A DNA stretch of 64,000 nucleotides from Tyto alba (taxonomy: Eukaryota; Chordata; Aves; Strigiformes; Tytonidae). The stretch covers positions 12,940,314-13,004,313 of the forward strand of contig NW_024881295.1 of assembly GCF_018691265.1 (NCBI RefSeq), given 5' to 3'. The notes under the pieces are model-generated. The model saw nothing but the letters and a program-made list of their open reading frames with translations. It ran no database searches and was not told the origin of the DNA. The first letter of the stretch is position 1, and each line of letters starts with the position of its first letter. Below are positions 11,699 to 23,600 of the stretch, piece by piece. The position numbers and the translations under genes were made by a program.

Positions 11699-13138
11699 CT
11701 GTGAAAGTACAGTCTTTCATTAGAGAAACCAAGAGTTTTGACACATAATACTTGTATTCAGACACTTCAGTGAAGCTCTGTATTTAACAACACAAGACCA
11801 CTAACAAGTAATTTACTGCAGAAGAGAATGCATTAGAGAATCAGAAAGCCAGACTGATTTGTTACAAAGGTGTCTGTATACAGTCTCAGGCATGTTCAGC
11901 CCCTCTGCCAGCACATGTATGCCACAGAATGTCTGTCACACCCATGTGTGCGCCCCAAAAACCTGCTATGCATCATGAGTTCTATGTCATCTGAAAACGG
12001 CCACCTTTGACTTTTTCCTATGATGGACAAGCATAAAAAAAAACCCCTCTGGAGCGTGCTAATTCTGTAAAAGTTTAAGCACATGAGCTACCTCATGGAA
12101 TCTGCCTTATGGAAAACACCATGAATAGCTACGCCTAGAGTTCTTCTGGGAATCGGTGCTTACCTGCATATAACTTCAAAACAGAAAAGCAGATAAGTCA
12201 AGGAAGTCTAATTCAGTGACAAGAACAATACCTGTTATTTCTTGCCTGCTCAGTAAAAATTGCAGATAGTTATGAGAGCAGAAGTATTTTAAAATACTTT
12301 TTATGATTGTTGGCCTTTCAGAAAATTTGCATTCTTATTCTGATAACAGTCATATTAAGCTACAAATTTCTGTAATTCCCATGAAGAGTTTATACTCCAT
12401 TACATTCAATTTGTAAGAATGCGTATGTCTCGGGTAATTTGGAAAAATCAAATAAACTCTCCCCCAAAACAAACACCCTATTTCCAGAACCTTGCTTTAC
12501 ATTAAATTTTAGAACAATATAATAATACATTGACATTTTAATTGGAAGCCACAACCAGCTCTTAAATCTAATTATACTTTAATAAAGGAATAATTGGATG
12601 CAATTCACAAAATCAATCTTATTGTATTTCAGATACAGAGCTTCTATTTACAACCAATATCTTATGAGGCTGTCCCCCGTAACAATTCTCTTTGTTGAAG
12701 ATACTGCCCACAAAAAATGACTATGTATCTGTGAAATTAAGATGAAAACATAGATCTTCCAAAGTTTAAAGCATGGAAAATTAATACTGTTACAATTAAA
12801 ATACATGTAAACAGTACCGAAGGGTTACATCTTACACACGGATTTAAAAATCTTTTCCCAGTTCTCTTTATTCACTAAATTCAGAAAAGCCACAACTTTC
12901 ATTTAAGTTATTCATATGGGGAAAGCTCTGTCCAGCCATTTTAGCATTATGTGACACGTTAGATGTAAAAATTATTCTTTCTGAGATAGTTATTTAGTTG
13001 AACAACTGAGCATAAAATTATTCTGATTAAAATGTAGAAGAGAAACGGAGTGGATTTACTTTAAAGTACTCAACTGTACTCATAAGTATGCCTGAAACCA
13101 TCCCACCTTCCCCTTTCAAATATTTACTCCTTGCTATC

Positions 13139-13162
13139 CACACACACACACACACACACACA
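13139..13162 (+). repeat. (CA)12 microsatellite
   Basis: Uninterrupted CA dinucleotide run in a PLEKHA5 intron. Confidence 0.97.
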
Positions 13163-14164
13163 AATCTGCCTTTCTTCCCCTGTCCCAGAACGCATGTCAA
13201 ATGTTGGGGTTTACTTTATTATGATTGCTGTTTTGGGGAAAAATCCCTTTCTGTTAGATTATACTTTGACTTCTAACTAAGTCACACCCACTAGTGCCAT
13301 ATAAAAGCATTAAGCATTTTTCTTCCACTGAACAGCTGCATGTCTGGACGACTTTAGTCTTTCTTAAAGACATACTGCTACATTCCATTCCCAGATTTTA
13401 AAAACCTGTTTCTAGTCAGACTAGCTTTTATCTACACATTACACTGCCCCATACCCATCTTTACTTGAATGCTGTGTATGAATAATACAAGAGAAAAATA
13501 GCAGATCTTCTGTCCAGCTCTAAGATCTTTTGTTTGTTGCAACAATAACCTTCCAATATGAAAGCGGGCAGTCTTTTATACCTCTATGAAATAGAAAAAG
13601 AGTATTCTCTAAGCTCTGAAAAATACAATGAAATAATTTTTCTTTTAATCTATAAATCAGATTTAAGATGCTAACACTGTAACACAACTGTAAAAGTTCA
13701 GTAAGATTTACTAACAAAACCAAAAAAACCCCAACCACCACAATCGCACAACTAGAAACACTGTTTGCAAGCTGGAAGTAAGTGCATGGCTTCACTCTTT
13801 CAATTTTTTTTTCAATATCTGAGACAGAATTAACAAAAACATAAAAGCAGAGAAGTTTGAGTGCAAGTTTTTACATTTTACTATCCAACACCTTTAAGAT
13901 TATCATTATACATGTTTAATTACAGTTTATCAGTTTTAGCTGCTTTCTAGTGAGTGACAGCTAAAAGTTAAGTTTAACATGAAAACAATTTAGACTATTC
14001 TGCTTGTAATTCAGCTTATCTGGCATACTAACATGTAGAAATGAAAAAAATAGGATTATAAAGCTGTTTGGATTTATTTTATTTGTTGTTGGTTTTGCTT
14101 ATTGCTTTTTTATTTTGAGATATTTCATGTGCAGTGCTTTAAATCAATTTAATCTGTTTTCTAG

Positions 14165-14227
14165 GCAGCTACAAAGCAGCGCTTTCTTCAGAACCTGCGG
14201 AAGAGAGAGCCTGAAGACTTGTTTAAA
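14165..14227 (+). other. Exon-like open segment antisense to PLEKHA5, unknown identity
   Basis: An AG acceptor (TCTGTTTTCTAG) is followed by exactly 21 open codons and an AAA|GTAAGA donor. The frame-0 translation is basic and Lys/Arg/Glu-rich and includes KQRFLQNLRKREPEDLF. The segment is more GC-rich than the AT-rich intron around it, which is what made it stand out. Frame 1 is also open, and frame 2 has a stop. I do not recognise the peptide, and found no companion exon, start codon or polyadenylation context nearby on the plus strand. It may be a real exon of a nested or antisense transcript, a relic of a gene piece, or chance. Confidence 0.3.
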
Positions 14228-15424
14228 GTAAGAAAACCCTACAAGAAGACATAGAGTATATAATGACCACTGAACTAAATGCAGTGTATCACCATCAATG
14301 CCTCCATGACTGAAATTATAACATCATTTTGACTCAGCAGTGGTTTATCCAACTATGTATACTTCTTGGGGTAAAGAAATAAAGCCTAATGATTATATTT
14401 CAGTAATTCAGAATCTGCTAACTAAATCAGTTACAAACAGTTACAGGGCTTTTATGTTTCATAACCTGATTTGTCTAGATTAGAACCATGCTGCACTTCA
14501 ACAGAACAGCATTTTAAATTAAGCAGTCACTGCTTTCAGCATAACCAGCATCAACACCACTTCTACCAGTCCTAAAAGTCTCATCCTAAACTGAACCCTC
14601 TTCTTACCCTTCATCTGCAGTTAAGGCTGCAGATAGCCTTAACTGTTTATTTTCCTCTATTTTACCACACTTTACAACCTCCTTCACCCTTAGACTCCTT
14701 TAAACTATTACCGTTGTACACCTTGTTTCAGGATTGAATATGCTTCCACATGCACAAATCCCATTTGCTTATCCCCTCAGGAGCACTATAGTTAATAATC
14801 TGTAATGGTGAAGGAATCATTTCTCTAACATACATATCTCCAGACTAGAATTATAAGCAGCTATTTTTTCCCATGTGAAAGAGGTCTGATGTAGCTACAT
14901 AGGGGTACTAACAGATTTCTTTGTTCCAAATGCAGTAGAAACTTCGACTCATATGGAATTGGACAACATTTCACTTTATAAGTATTCATGAACACTGATT
15001 AGATTCCCAGAAGACATATACTTCCTCTTTATCATTCCAAAGGCAGAGTTTCAGTGCCCCTGCACTATCCCATTCCTATCCCCATTTCAGTTACTGAATT
15101 TGCATGAAAAATCAGATTTAACCTGGCATATTTAGTTCCTAGCAACAGAAGCAGTGAGAAAACTACAATCCAGAATTTAATAAGAGAGGTAGCTGTGAAT
15201 GAGTTTGCCCTTTGAGCATATCTGACAGGCAGGAAGCAATTATGTGAAGTTGGTAATTAAGAAAGGAAAAAAAAAAGTAGCAGGCCTGGATATTGACAGC
15301 TTTACAACTATATTAATCCATTACATTAAGTAGCAGCTTCTTATTTCTTACATTTGAGTGGTGTGTCAAAATTTATCAGCTTCCAGTAAAATTAGCAAAC
15401 GAAGCTCTCCTGAGTAGAACTTAC

Positions 15425-15497
15425 CTCTGTAATAGAAGAGACACAGATCTGAGAGCACAAACCACCGCTTCTTCCACAACTTCATTCCAGTACTATC
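15425..15497 (-). CDS. PLEKHA5: PLEKHA5 internal coding exon: PH domain lipid-binding loop
   Basis: A 73-nt exon, too short to stand out as an ORF, encodes DSTGMKLWKKRWFVLSDL and CLFYYR plus the first base of Asp. It carries the family phosphoinositide-contact signature, basic residues between strands 1 and 2 (K-x-W-K-K-R-W), followed by the FVLSD-L-LFYY strand. It starts in phase 0 after TTAATACAG, and its GAG|GTAAGTT donor is strong. The phase-1 exit matches the next exon (AT GAG AAA). The match to the N-terminal half of the PLEKHA5 PH domain is unambiguous. The acceptor polypyrimidine tract is weak and AT-rich. Confidence 0.96.
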
Positions 15498-16364
15498 CTG
15501 TATTAATCAAAGTGATCAAATAAGAACTTTCAGACTGTTAATAATCATAGTTAATAAAGTAAATCAGGTACTACGTAACTGTGGCGGTGTGCTAGTAGTT
15601 AATATTATTGACTAAGATATTTTAAGTATCTTTGATATCATCACAGACTTGACACTATAAACAAAGATCATAACCTGAAGTCTGAAATTAACATGATTCA
15701 AGAATAAGTAAAAACCCATCGTTTTAGCATGCTAGAGGCTACAATATACAGTTAACCAAAAAAAAAAAAAACAAACCAAAACAAAACCTACTTTTTTAAA
15801 AAGGAAAAGAGGAAGGTAACACTTGGGGAATATCCTCTGTTTTCTGAAGAAACTCTGCTGAACTTCATCTTCTACTACCACTCATATCTAGAGTAAATTT
15901 ATTTCCCAAATAAAATTTATTCCTAAAGCAATTTCATTTTCTTTTATGATTATAACCAGTTTACACTGCACAACTCAGAATGAAAGACTGCCAGCACTAT
16001 TGCAGTGTAAATGAGCCTGAGCATTGTGGCACGCACATCCTAGTAGAATCAGATTTAATAAATATGTTAATCTGTTCCAAGAAGTAAAGCATGTGTGAAT
16101 TATCAATATTCTTGTGGTAAACAGGTTTTGTGAAAACCAAGAGGGATTCTATAATAAAAAACTATGGGGTGGGTGTGGGTTTGGATTTCTTTTGAGAAAA
16201 GTCAACCTAATTTTTAGCCTCATATTTCAAGCTCTGCTCTTTTTGGGGTGGGGGAAGTGAGCTAAAGGAGTGAGAAGAAAGGGTAAAGCAACCGTTACCT
16301 AGGAAATATTCCCAAAAAGTTAAAAAACCCTTTGCCACAAACATTTTTGTTAAGTAGAATAACT

Positions 16365-16570
16365 AAACACTTCATAGCACCTTCTGAGGACCTCAAAGTG
16401 GTTTAACAAACACTAATGAAGCCTGGAAGCACCACCCATAGCAGTCAGCTCCTATTTCACAGCTGGAAAGGCAGACATGGGGAGGGGAGACGGCCTTCCC
16501 CACCTCACTGACAAGGTCACTGGTTCAGCAGTGGATTAAGATGCTGGATTCCCAGCCCAAAGGACACTGG
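16365..16570 (+). repeat. Ancient amniote interspersed repeat (MIR/L3-like tail)
   Basis: A second copy of the type seen at 5590-5775. It reads CTTCATAGCACCTTCTGAGG, ACCTCAAAGTGGTTTAACAA, CTATTTCACAGCTGGAAAGG, GACAAGGTCACTGGTTCAGC, then GATGCTGGATTCCCAGCC. The order of blocks (storage-type CTCAAAG-GTTTA-CA, TTT-ACAG-TGG-AA, CAAGGTCAC, GGATT-CCAG) matches the old repeat consensus. It is heavily diverged, so this insertion predates birds. Confidence 0.65.
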
Positions 16571-17294
16571 CCATAAAAATCAACTGTACTATATGAAAAT
16601 ACCCAGAATTCTTCAGTGTAAAGGATTATCACAAACCCTCAGACAGACTTTCTGAAGAGGCTGTTACGCAACATCACATTTATCCCATCACTCAAAAACA
16701 CTAATAGGCTTCTACACAGCCACACGTAAAATTCTGACAGCAGAGAGACATGCTACGAATGATCTTTTGGCCTTCTTCAGACATAGCAGAGAAGCACACA
16801 AAACGATTGTGTGGTTCTCATATTTTAAACTCTTCCCTACTTTAAAGTACGTTTTTCTCTATCAGTGGATTTACTAATTATTGTTCCCTCTTGATTATGA
16901 TTATGTCATAATATGGTAACAGTATATTCACAGTAAACACCTTCCAAAAAAAGAGTTGACTGGACTTAAAAATTAGTAGAAAAATGACAGAATAGCATTA
17001 CATGCAATTAGACAGCACACCCTGAGACAAACAAAACTTGCTGTCCTCTGTGATTACATAAACATGTTAAGAAAATTATCTTACTATCAAAAAGAAACCT
17101 GTAGAAGCTTTCACTGTGAATTTCTGAAGATAGTATCTGCTAGTAAAAATCTTGACTAAGTTGGCTTTCTACTTAGCTACTACTACAACATGGAAACATA
17201 CAGCAACTCCTTTTCTTACAAAAAGTAATCAAACATCATGGCATTTAAATCATTTTACACATAAACCCTGTCCAACAGTATGCATTTTGGCAGT

Positions 17295-18298
17295 GAGGTA
17301 GATTGAAAACTGGTTGAACTATCAGGCCCAGAGAGCGGTGATCAATGGCACCAGTGGTGGCCAGTTACTAGTGGTCTACCCCAGGGGCTGAGAGTGTGGC
17401 CAAGCCTATTTAGTATCTTCATTAATGACCTGCACACTGGAACAGCATGCACCCCCAGCAAGTTTGGAGATAATATGAACTATGAGGAGTGGCTGATACA
17501 CCAGATGGCTGTGCTGGGACCTCGACAGGCTAGGAAATCAGGCAGAGAAGAACCTCATAAAGTTCAACAAAGGAAAATGCTCAGTCCTCCACCTGGAGAG
17601 GAATAACCCCATGCACCAGTACACACTGGAGCTGACTGGCTAAAAGGAGCTCTGTGGAGAAGGAATGGGGCAGGGAATCCTGGTGAGCCAGCAATGCACC
17701 CTCATGGCAAAGGCAGCCAACAGCATCCTGGATTGCATTAGCAGTGTTGGCAACAGATGGAGGGAGGACATCCTCCCTCCCTACTAAGCACTACTGAGGA
17801 TTAGCTGGAATGCTGGGTTCAGTGCGGGGCTCACTGGTACAAGAAATCCATGGACATACTGGAGTGAATCCAGCAAAGGGCCACAAAGATGATTAAGGGA
17901 TTGGAGCATCTTCATATGAAGAGAGGCTGAGAGAGCTGGGACTGTTCAGTCTGGAGAAAAAGCAGCTCAGAGGGCATCTTATCAATGTGAAAGAGTATAA
18001 AGAAGATGAAACCAAAGGTTTCCAAATGGTGCCCAGTGACAGGACAAAAGGCAATGGGCGCAAGTTAAGAAACATGAAATTCCACCTGAGCAGAAATAAA
18101 CCTTTTTACTGTGAGAGTGATCAAACACTGGCACGGGTTGCCCAGAAACGTTTTGGTGCAGTCTTTATCTGTGAGGATATTAAAAACCCAGCTGGACACA
18201 GTCCTGGACAACCTGCTCTAGCTGAGCCTGATTGAGCAGGGGAGGTTGTGCTAGATGACAGAGTTCCCTTCCAACCATAATTCTGTGATTCCGTGATC
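17295..18298 (+). mobile_element. CR1 LINE 3-prime fragment (sense)
   Basis: About 1 kb of degraded avian CR1 in the plus orientation, 5-prime truncated within the reverse-transcriptase region. It contains the CR1 landmarks GAGGTAGATTGAAAACTGG, TACCCCAGGGGCTG, TTCATTAATGACCTG, GGAGGAATGGGG-like and CACAAAGATGATTAAGGG, then GAGAGGCTGAGAGAGCTGGG. It ends in the tail CTTCCAACCATAATTCTGTG. Numerous indels and stops break the RT frame, so it is a dead copy. The 10-bp inverted arms at 17759-17780 (GGAGGGAGGA/TCCTCCCTCC) derive from the normal CR1 sequence there. Confidence 0.93.
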
Positions 18299-19205
18299 TT
18301 AAAATATAGCTACTATTTCTTCATTAGTAAAATAATACAATTGTACACTGAAATGGACTTGGTAATATGAACAGAGTATAATTTTTATGAAAGCAACATC
18401 TTTGTGCTACTTCATATGCTGAATATCCATGGTTTGATGTGAAACAGATACATAAAACAGCTAAAATCTTTAAAGCATTCCAGTAAGTCAGTTCAGGTAC
18501 ACAATGATATCTTTTCATACATGTAAAATTCATTACAAAGGCCCTCAGAATGAAAATCCATATCGTCATGAATCTAACTTATTCAGAAATAGCCAGCAAA
18601 GATAACACAGATACTCATGTGCACAACCACCTGTGCTATAATCTGGACTTCATATTTCAACCAAGTTAATTGATTGTCTCATTTATTTAAAAAATCCAGA
18701 AAACATTACTTCAGGAATAGTGTGACTTTTTTTCAAGCTAACAAGTTTATTAGTCACAAAACAAAGAAAAAAAAAAAATCTCTCACCTTTGTGACAACTT
18801 TTCACTCTCAACATTAAATGAGAATAGTGGCCATAAGAGTATCTAAATATCTAAACATGGAAAAATCTTCTACTAAACAGATATTTCAGATTTTTTTATC
18901 TGACATTAACTTTAAAAAACTGACTCATGAAGAGCATCCAGAGAGGTATGTGGGTCATATCAGTCTATCAGAATAGGGACAGTAAGTGACAATGTAGATT
19001 CAAAACGACACATACACATTTGCTTCATCTAAGTTTAAATGACAAGTTCTTACAGTGTCCTTGGTGGATTTATAAAATATATTTCTAATATGGCCTAATC
19101 AATTTTGTCATTCAATTTTTGATCAAACTATTCTACTCTGATTTCCTGCAGAGCAAGAAAGTGAAAGTGGTCTGGTATTGTAGAATAACAGGCAACAAAT
19201 GAGTT

Positions 19206-19902
19206 GAGAGCAGCTCTGCGGAGAAGGACCTGGGGGTAACTAGTAGATGGAAAACTGACTATGAGCCAGCAATGTGCACTTGCAGCCCAGAAAGCCAATG
19301 TGGTCTGTGTCCTGGGCTGCAGCAAGAGCAGTGTGGCCAGCAGGTCGAGGGGGGGATTCTCCCCCTCTACTCTGCTCTCATGAGACCCCACCTGCAGTGC
19401 TGTGTCCAGCTCTGGGGCCCCCAGCATCAGAAGGTCATGGACCTGCTCGAGTGGGTCCAGAGGAGGCCACAAAGATGATCAGGGGGCTGGAGCACCTCCC
19501 CTGTGAGGACAGGCTGAGAGAGCTGGGGTTGTTCAGCCTGGAGAAGAGAAGGCTCTGGGGAGACCTTATAGTGGCCTTACAGTACTGAAAGGGGGTCTGC
19601 AGGAAAGGTGGGGAGGGACTCTTTGTCACGGGGTGTAGGGATAGGACAAGAGGTAATGGTTTTAAACTGAAAAAGCATAGATTTAGATTAGATATAAGGA
19701 AGAAACTCTTTACTGTGAGGGTAGTGGCACAGGTTACCCAGAGAAGCTGTGGCTGTCCCTTCCCTGGCAGGGTTCAAGGCCAGGTTGGACGGGGCTTTGA
19801 GCGACTTGCTCTAGTGGGAGGTGTCCCTGCCCGGGGCAGGGGGGTTGGAACTGGATGATCTTTAAGGTCCCTTCCAACCCAAACCATTCTGTGATTCTAT
19901 GA
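19206..19902 (+). mobile_element. CR1 LINE 3-prime fragment (sense), second copy
   Basis: About 700 bp of CR1 in the plus orientation, GC-rich and better preserved than the 17295-18298 copy. It runs from GAGCAGCTCTGCGGAGAAGG through CAGTGCTGTGTCCAGCTCTG and CACAAAGATGATCAGGGGGC to the tail CCAACCCAAACCATTCTGTG, then ATTCTATGA. Its 3-prime untranslated region (GGTTGGACGGGGCTTTGAG) differs from that of the upstream neighbour, so it belongs to a different CR1 subfamily inserted separately. It is 5-prime truncated and has no functional ORF. Confidence 0.95.
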
Positions 19903-20501
19903 ATAGCAAATCTACATCAGGCTAAATACACTGTCACTAAATACTAAAAAGCACATACTTCAGGTTAGTTTACATTCAATAAGAAGCTTAAAATTATCTC
20001 TGGTTTTAAGATGGTCATCTTTGAATTAAGAAAACAGGCATTCCTCTGTCTTTTCACATGTGAAAAAAATGCTTGATTTTCCACTTTGTTACTGAAAATA
20101 TTTACTTACTTGTAAACAAAAAAATTAAGAAATACAGTTTAACAAAAGAAACTTCAGAATTTAAAAAAACAAAATTCTTGTCCCATCATCTCAGAATGCC
20201 TGAAATTCATTCAGCTATTTACTACCAACATCCGCCTAGATTATGCCAGCCCTTGGTGTATTTTAGAGGAAGATATGTATCTAGAATATATCAATGTTCT
20301 GTACTTGTCTGATGCCCTTACTCATTTGTATCAGAATGTGATCCAATAAGTAGCTAGTAATTAAAATACCATGCGTCAGTTCCTGACAGTTTATAGCTTT
20401 GCTCTGGTATCGCTATAACTACGTTTTATGCAAATGATTGTCTTTTGTACATTATACACCTTACCAAAAATAAAAGAAGGCTGTGAAGAGGGCAAGAATA
20501 C

Positions 20502-20606
20502 CTGTTTGTAGAGCCAGCCTCGTCTGACAACTGGTGCATTAGGATTTCTCTTTATTGAGTTTGATCTCTTTCCAAAATTGTGAACCTTCTTTGAAGACCG
20601 TGATGT
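20502..20606 (-). CDS. PLEKHA5: PLEKHA5 internal coding exon: basic linker and start of PH domain
   Basis: A 105-nt exon of exactly 35 codons, phase 0 at both ends, encodes TSRSSKKVHNFGKRSNSIKR, then NPNAPVVRRGWLYKQ. The first part is a basic, Ser-rich linker; VVRRGWLYKQ is the first beta strand of the PH domain (the usual GWL-K start). The acceptor is TTCAATTTAG and the donor is CAG|GTATTC, which lacks the usual purine at +3. The KRSNSIKR segment is conserved in PLEKHA5 and resembles a basophilic kinase or 14-3-3-type site; that role is inference. Confidence 0.96.
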
Positions 20607-23600
20607 CTAAATTGAATTGAACAGGTTAAAGAAAACATAACATCAATATCTGTTGAAAAATCACAACACATTTTCTTTTCTTTAAGATCTTTTTCTTACA
20701 CATGTTCCTCTGGGGGACTGCTGAATACAAACTGTATTCCTTTTTTAGACAAATAATTATTATGATGTTTCTGCTGGCTTCAGCATTTCTTCCTTTTTCC
20801 TCTGCAGAAATTTAAAGGCAAATCCCAAGACAAGTACTGAAAAAAAATTTTTTTTTAACAAGAAAATCCAACCAAATACCTCCTTATAACGTAGGTAGAA
20901 GGCCTACCAAGCTGTAGAAAGAGAAGTAAAAATAACAGGACTATTATTAATTATGAAAAATTACATCACCTGGGCAAGAAAATTCTACCCTTTCCTAATT
21001 CCAACACTGGCCTAATACATGAAAATTCGTGCAGATTTCAAGAAGATACAACTCCCCCTTTCCTAACATATACTAATTTTTTTTTTCTTTCTTCCCTCTC
21101 AAGAACACTTTGGTCTGTGATCTCTTGGCTGGTTTGAATATTCATTATTTTACCTGCTTGTACTAAGGCCTAGTTTGAAACTTTTGCCCTGAAACTCCAA
21201 TGCTTGTATCTGCTGTTGCTTATACCTTTTACAGCCTTACCGCTATGCAATGATCATGGATGATTAAGAGAAGTAGGATAAATAAATCCATTTTAGATTT
21301 TATGCTTCTTCTACTTGAGTAATCAAAAGAAATTAGAAAAGGCCTAAAGAAACACATGCAGCATTTTGCTAATTCACACTTCATTCTCTTCAGCCTACAT
21401 TTAGAAAGTTTGTTCTGCAACTGAGCTGAATGTTCACTTGTGTTTTAAATTCTGTAAGAACTGATGCCTCAGATACCACGTGATGTGATACAGTAAAGTA
21501 ACCCACTCTGCAAAAGAAGTAAAGTACAAGTAAGTTTTTTAAGCTGTGTTCATGGCTCTGCTCCAAATCCACCATTTCAATTGAGACAATATAATCTTGT
21601 GCATTCAGCTTCCCCATCTCTACTACTGAGACTAATCATATGGTTATGCAAAGTTCCTAAGGGAAGAAGGCTAAACACACTTGTTTTTTTGTTGCAAATT
21701 AGGGTATGGGGTTTCTCTATGGAAATTCTCTCAATATGCATCACGGAACTGAGTTAGGTTTTATACATGCTTCATAGACAATTCCACAGTAGGTTAAAAA
21801 TCATCAACTGAAAACTGCAATTTAAAATGATGTGCAGCTTTTGTCAATGATGCCATTAACCGAAGAATACAACGTAGCTTAGCCAAAAAAGAGTATTATT
21901 ACAAACACTATGTGTGTTTGCCTTAAGTCTACAACACAATGAAACAAGGTCGTTTTATATTAATTTTTTGAGAGACTCATAGAGGAATGTAAAAACAATC
22001 ACAGTGCTTTTAATTTCTCTTGGAGATGCAGAAATTTTACTTAACTCTGGAAAGCAATACAGAGCAAGCAATTGAAAACCTAATTAAAAATAAAAAATCT
22101 TTCACATTTATATCTGAAAAACTCTATCAGTGCAAAATGGACAAAGGTTTGTAAGAAGCCAAGAGAATTATGGCATCCAGCAGTAAAGAAGGAGTATACA
22201 GAGAACCTCTAACAACCCAGTGTACATTATAAAGTTAAATACATCTATGTCAGTTAACCTTCATGGCTACTATATTGGCATATCACACAAAAGTTATGCC
22301 AAGATTTTGGTCAGAAATAGTTTATAACATTCATACCTTCTCTAATATTAGGTGTTAAACGTTCAAAACCTCTCATGAGTGTTCCAGACTTCCTATACTT
22401 GTAAAATGGCTAATGAATTAAGGATGCTTCTGAAAACACAACCAACCACAAATACCACCAATGTCAAGTCTACTAATTAATTCAGATAGATATCTTAGGT
22501 AGGTCTGATGATAAACCATACTGACTCCAATTTCACTGATCTCACAGCAAAGTTTTAATAGGTTACATCTTACCAACTGTGAATACAAACTTTCTTTAAT
22601 TAAACACAGTATCACAAGTGCTTTCTAATTTTAGTTAATGCAGTGAACACTTTACATGACTCGTGATTATTTTACCACACACTGCATAAAGAGAATAACT
22701 GTTCACAACAAATTCTGAGCCTTGAGACAATTAGTATTTTAGGATATTGAAATGTCGTAGGTGTATATATAAACTAATTATGAGTTCTCAAACTTTTTAG
22801 ATCACCTCATCCTCTTGTTATCTCTGGGATCACTGGCCAACCTATGTTCTCTCACAGACATATCTAATATATCCCAAATTGGGGAAACAGGAATAAGGAG
22901 AAAAATAGGAATTCGAGGCTTCAACTACTTTTTTCCCCACAGCACTAAAAACACGGGACATATTGCACAGCTCCAGCTTCTGGAGAGGCAAAGAGAAGTG
23001 GAGGATAGTGCATGAAGGGTCCAACTACTAACCACTTGCTGGAAGGTTTAGAAGGTAACAGAGCTAGCAAACTTATTCACATCTGGTACTGTCTAACTTG
23101 TTTAAGGAATGGTCCCAGCAACTCTGATGCCTTCAAAACCAGAACCTATGGGAAGGACCCTGTACAGTTTCAATACTGAGAAAGAAGTCAGTAAGTCCAG
23201 CCAGTGATATTCACTCTTTCCCAAACGTGAAGAAAACAACACCAGCAGGGTTTAGAACTCTGGGCAACTGACCAGTCAGCAGCTGGGGCTGCACATTTCA
23301 TCACTCTGCAAGCTGCTCTTCTCTCTGCTTAGCTGCTAGAGGATACAGATTTTATGTGAGGCTTCTTCCTCAGTTTCAGAACTAGCACAAAAGTAATTAA
23401 TTAACACTAAACTTACTGCATCTGTATTTGAAAAGCATGGGTTGAGACCCTTGTTGATAAGGAAATTTTCTGCATGTGAACTCGAAGAATAGAAATCTCA
23501 ATCTTTGTTACTTTTGACTTCTGTTTAAAAATATGTTTCCAGTCTTTAAGGCTTACATTATCTTCCAAGCCACAAACCAACATGATACTGCCTTCTGGAT

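Larger units (their letters stand above)
11699..15424 (-). other. PLEKHA5: PLEKHA5 intron within the PH domain
   Basis: A 3.7-kb intron, GTAAGTT to TTTCACAG. It contains a (CA)n microsatellite at 13139-13162 and, on the opposite strand, the exon-like segment at 14165-14227. No other element was recognised. Confidence 0.9.
15498..20501 (-). other. PLEKHA5: PLEKHA5 intron within the PH domain
   Basis: A 5-kb intron, GTATTC to TTAATACAG. It contains an A-rich run (15759-15785), an ancient amniote repeat (about 16365-16570) and two CR1 fragments on the plus strand (17295-18298 and 19206-19902). Open frames inside the CR1 copies are LINE shadows and are not host genes. Confidence 0.9.

Noticed and set aside
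17759..17780. Perfect 10-bp inverted repeat GGAGGGAGGA/TCCTCCCTCC
   Set aside because: Part of the ordinary CR1 sequence (the same place in the second CR1 copy is also G-rich then C-rich), so not an independent signal.
19128..19629. Several 60-114-codon frames on both strands
   Set aside because: They lie inside the CR1 copy at 19206-19902 and do not match the CR1 reverse transcriptase frame over useful length.
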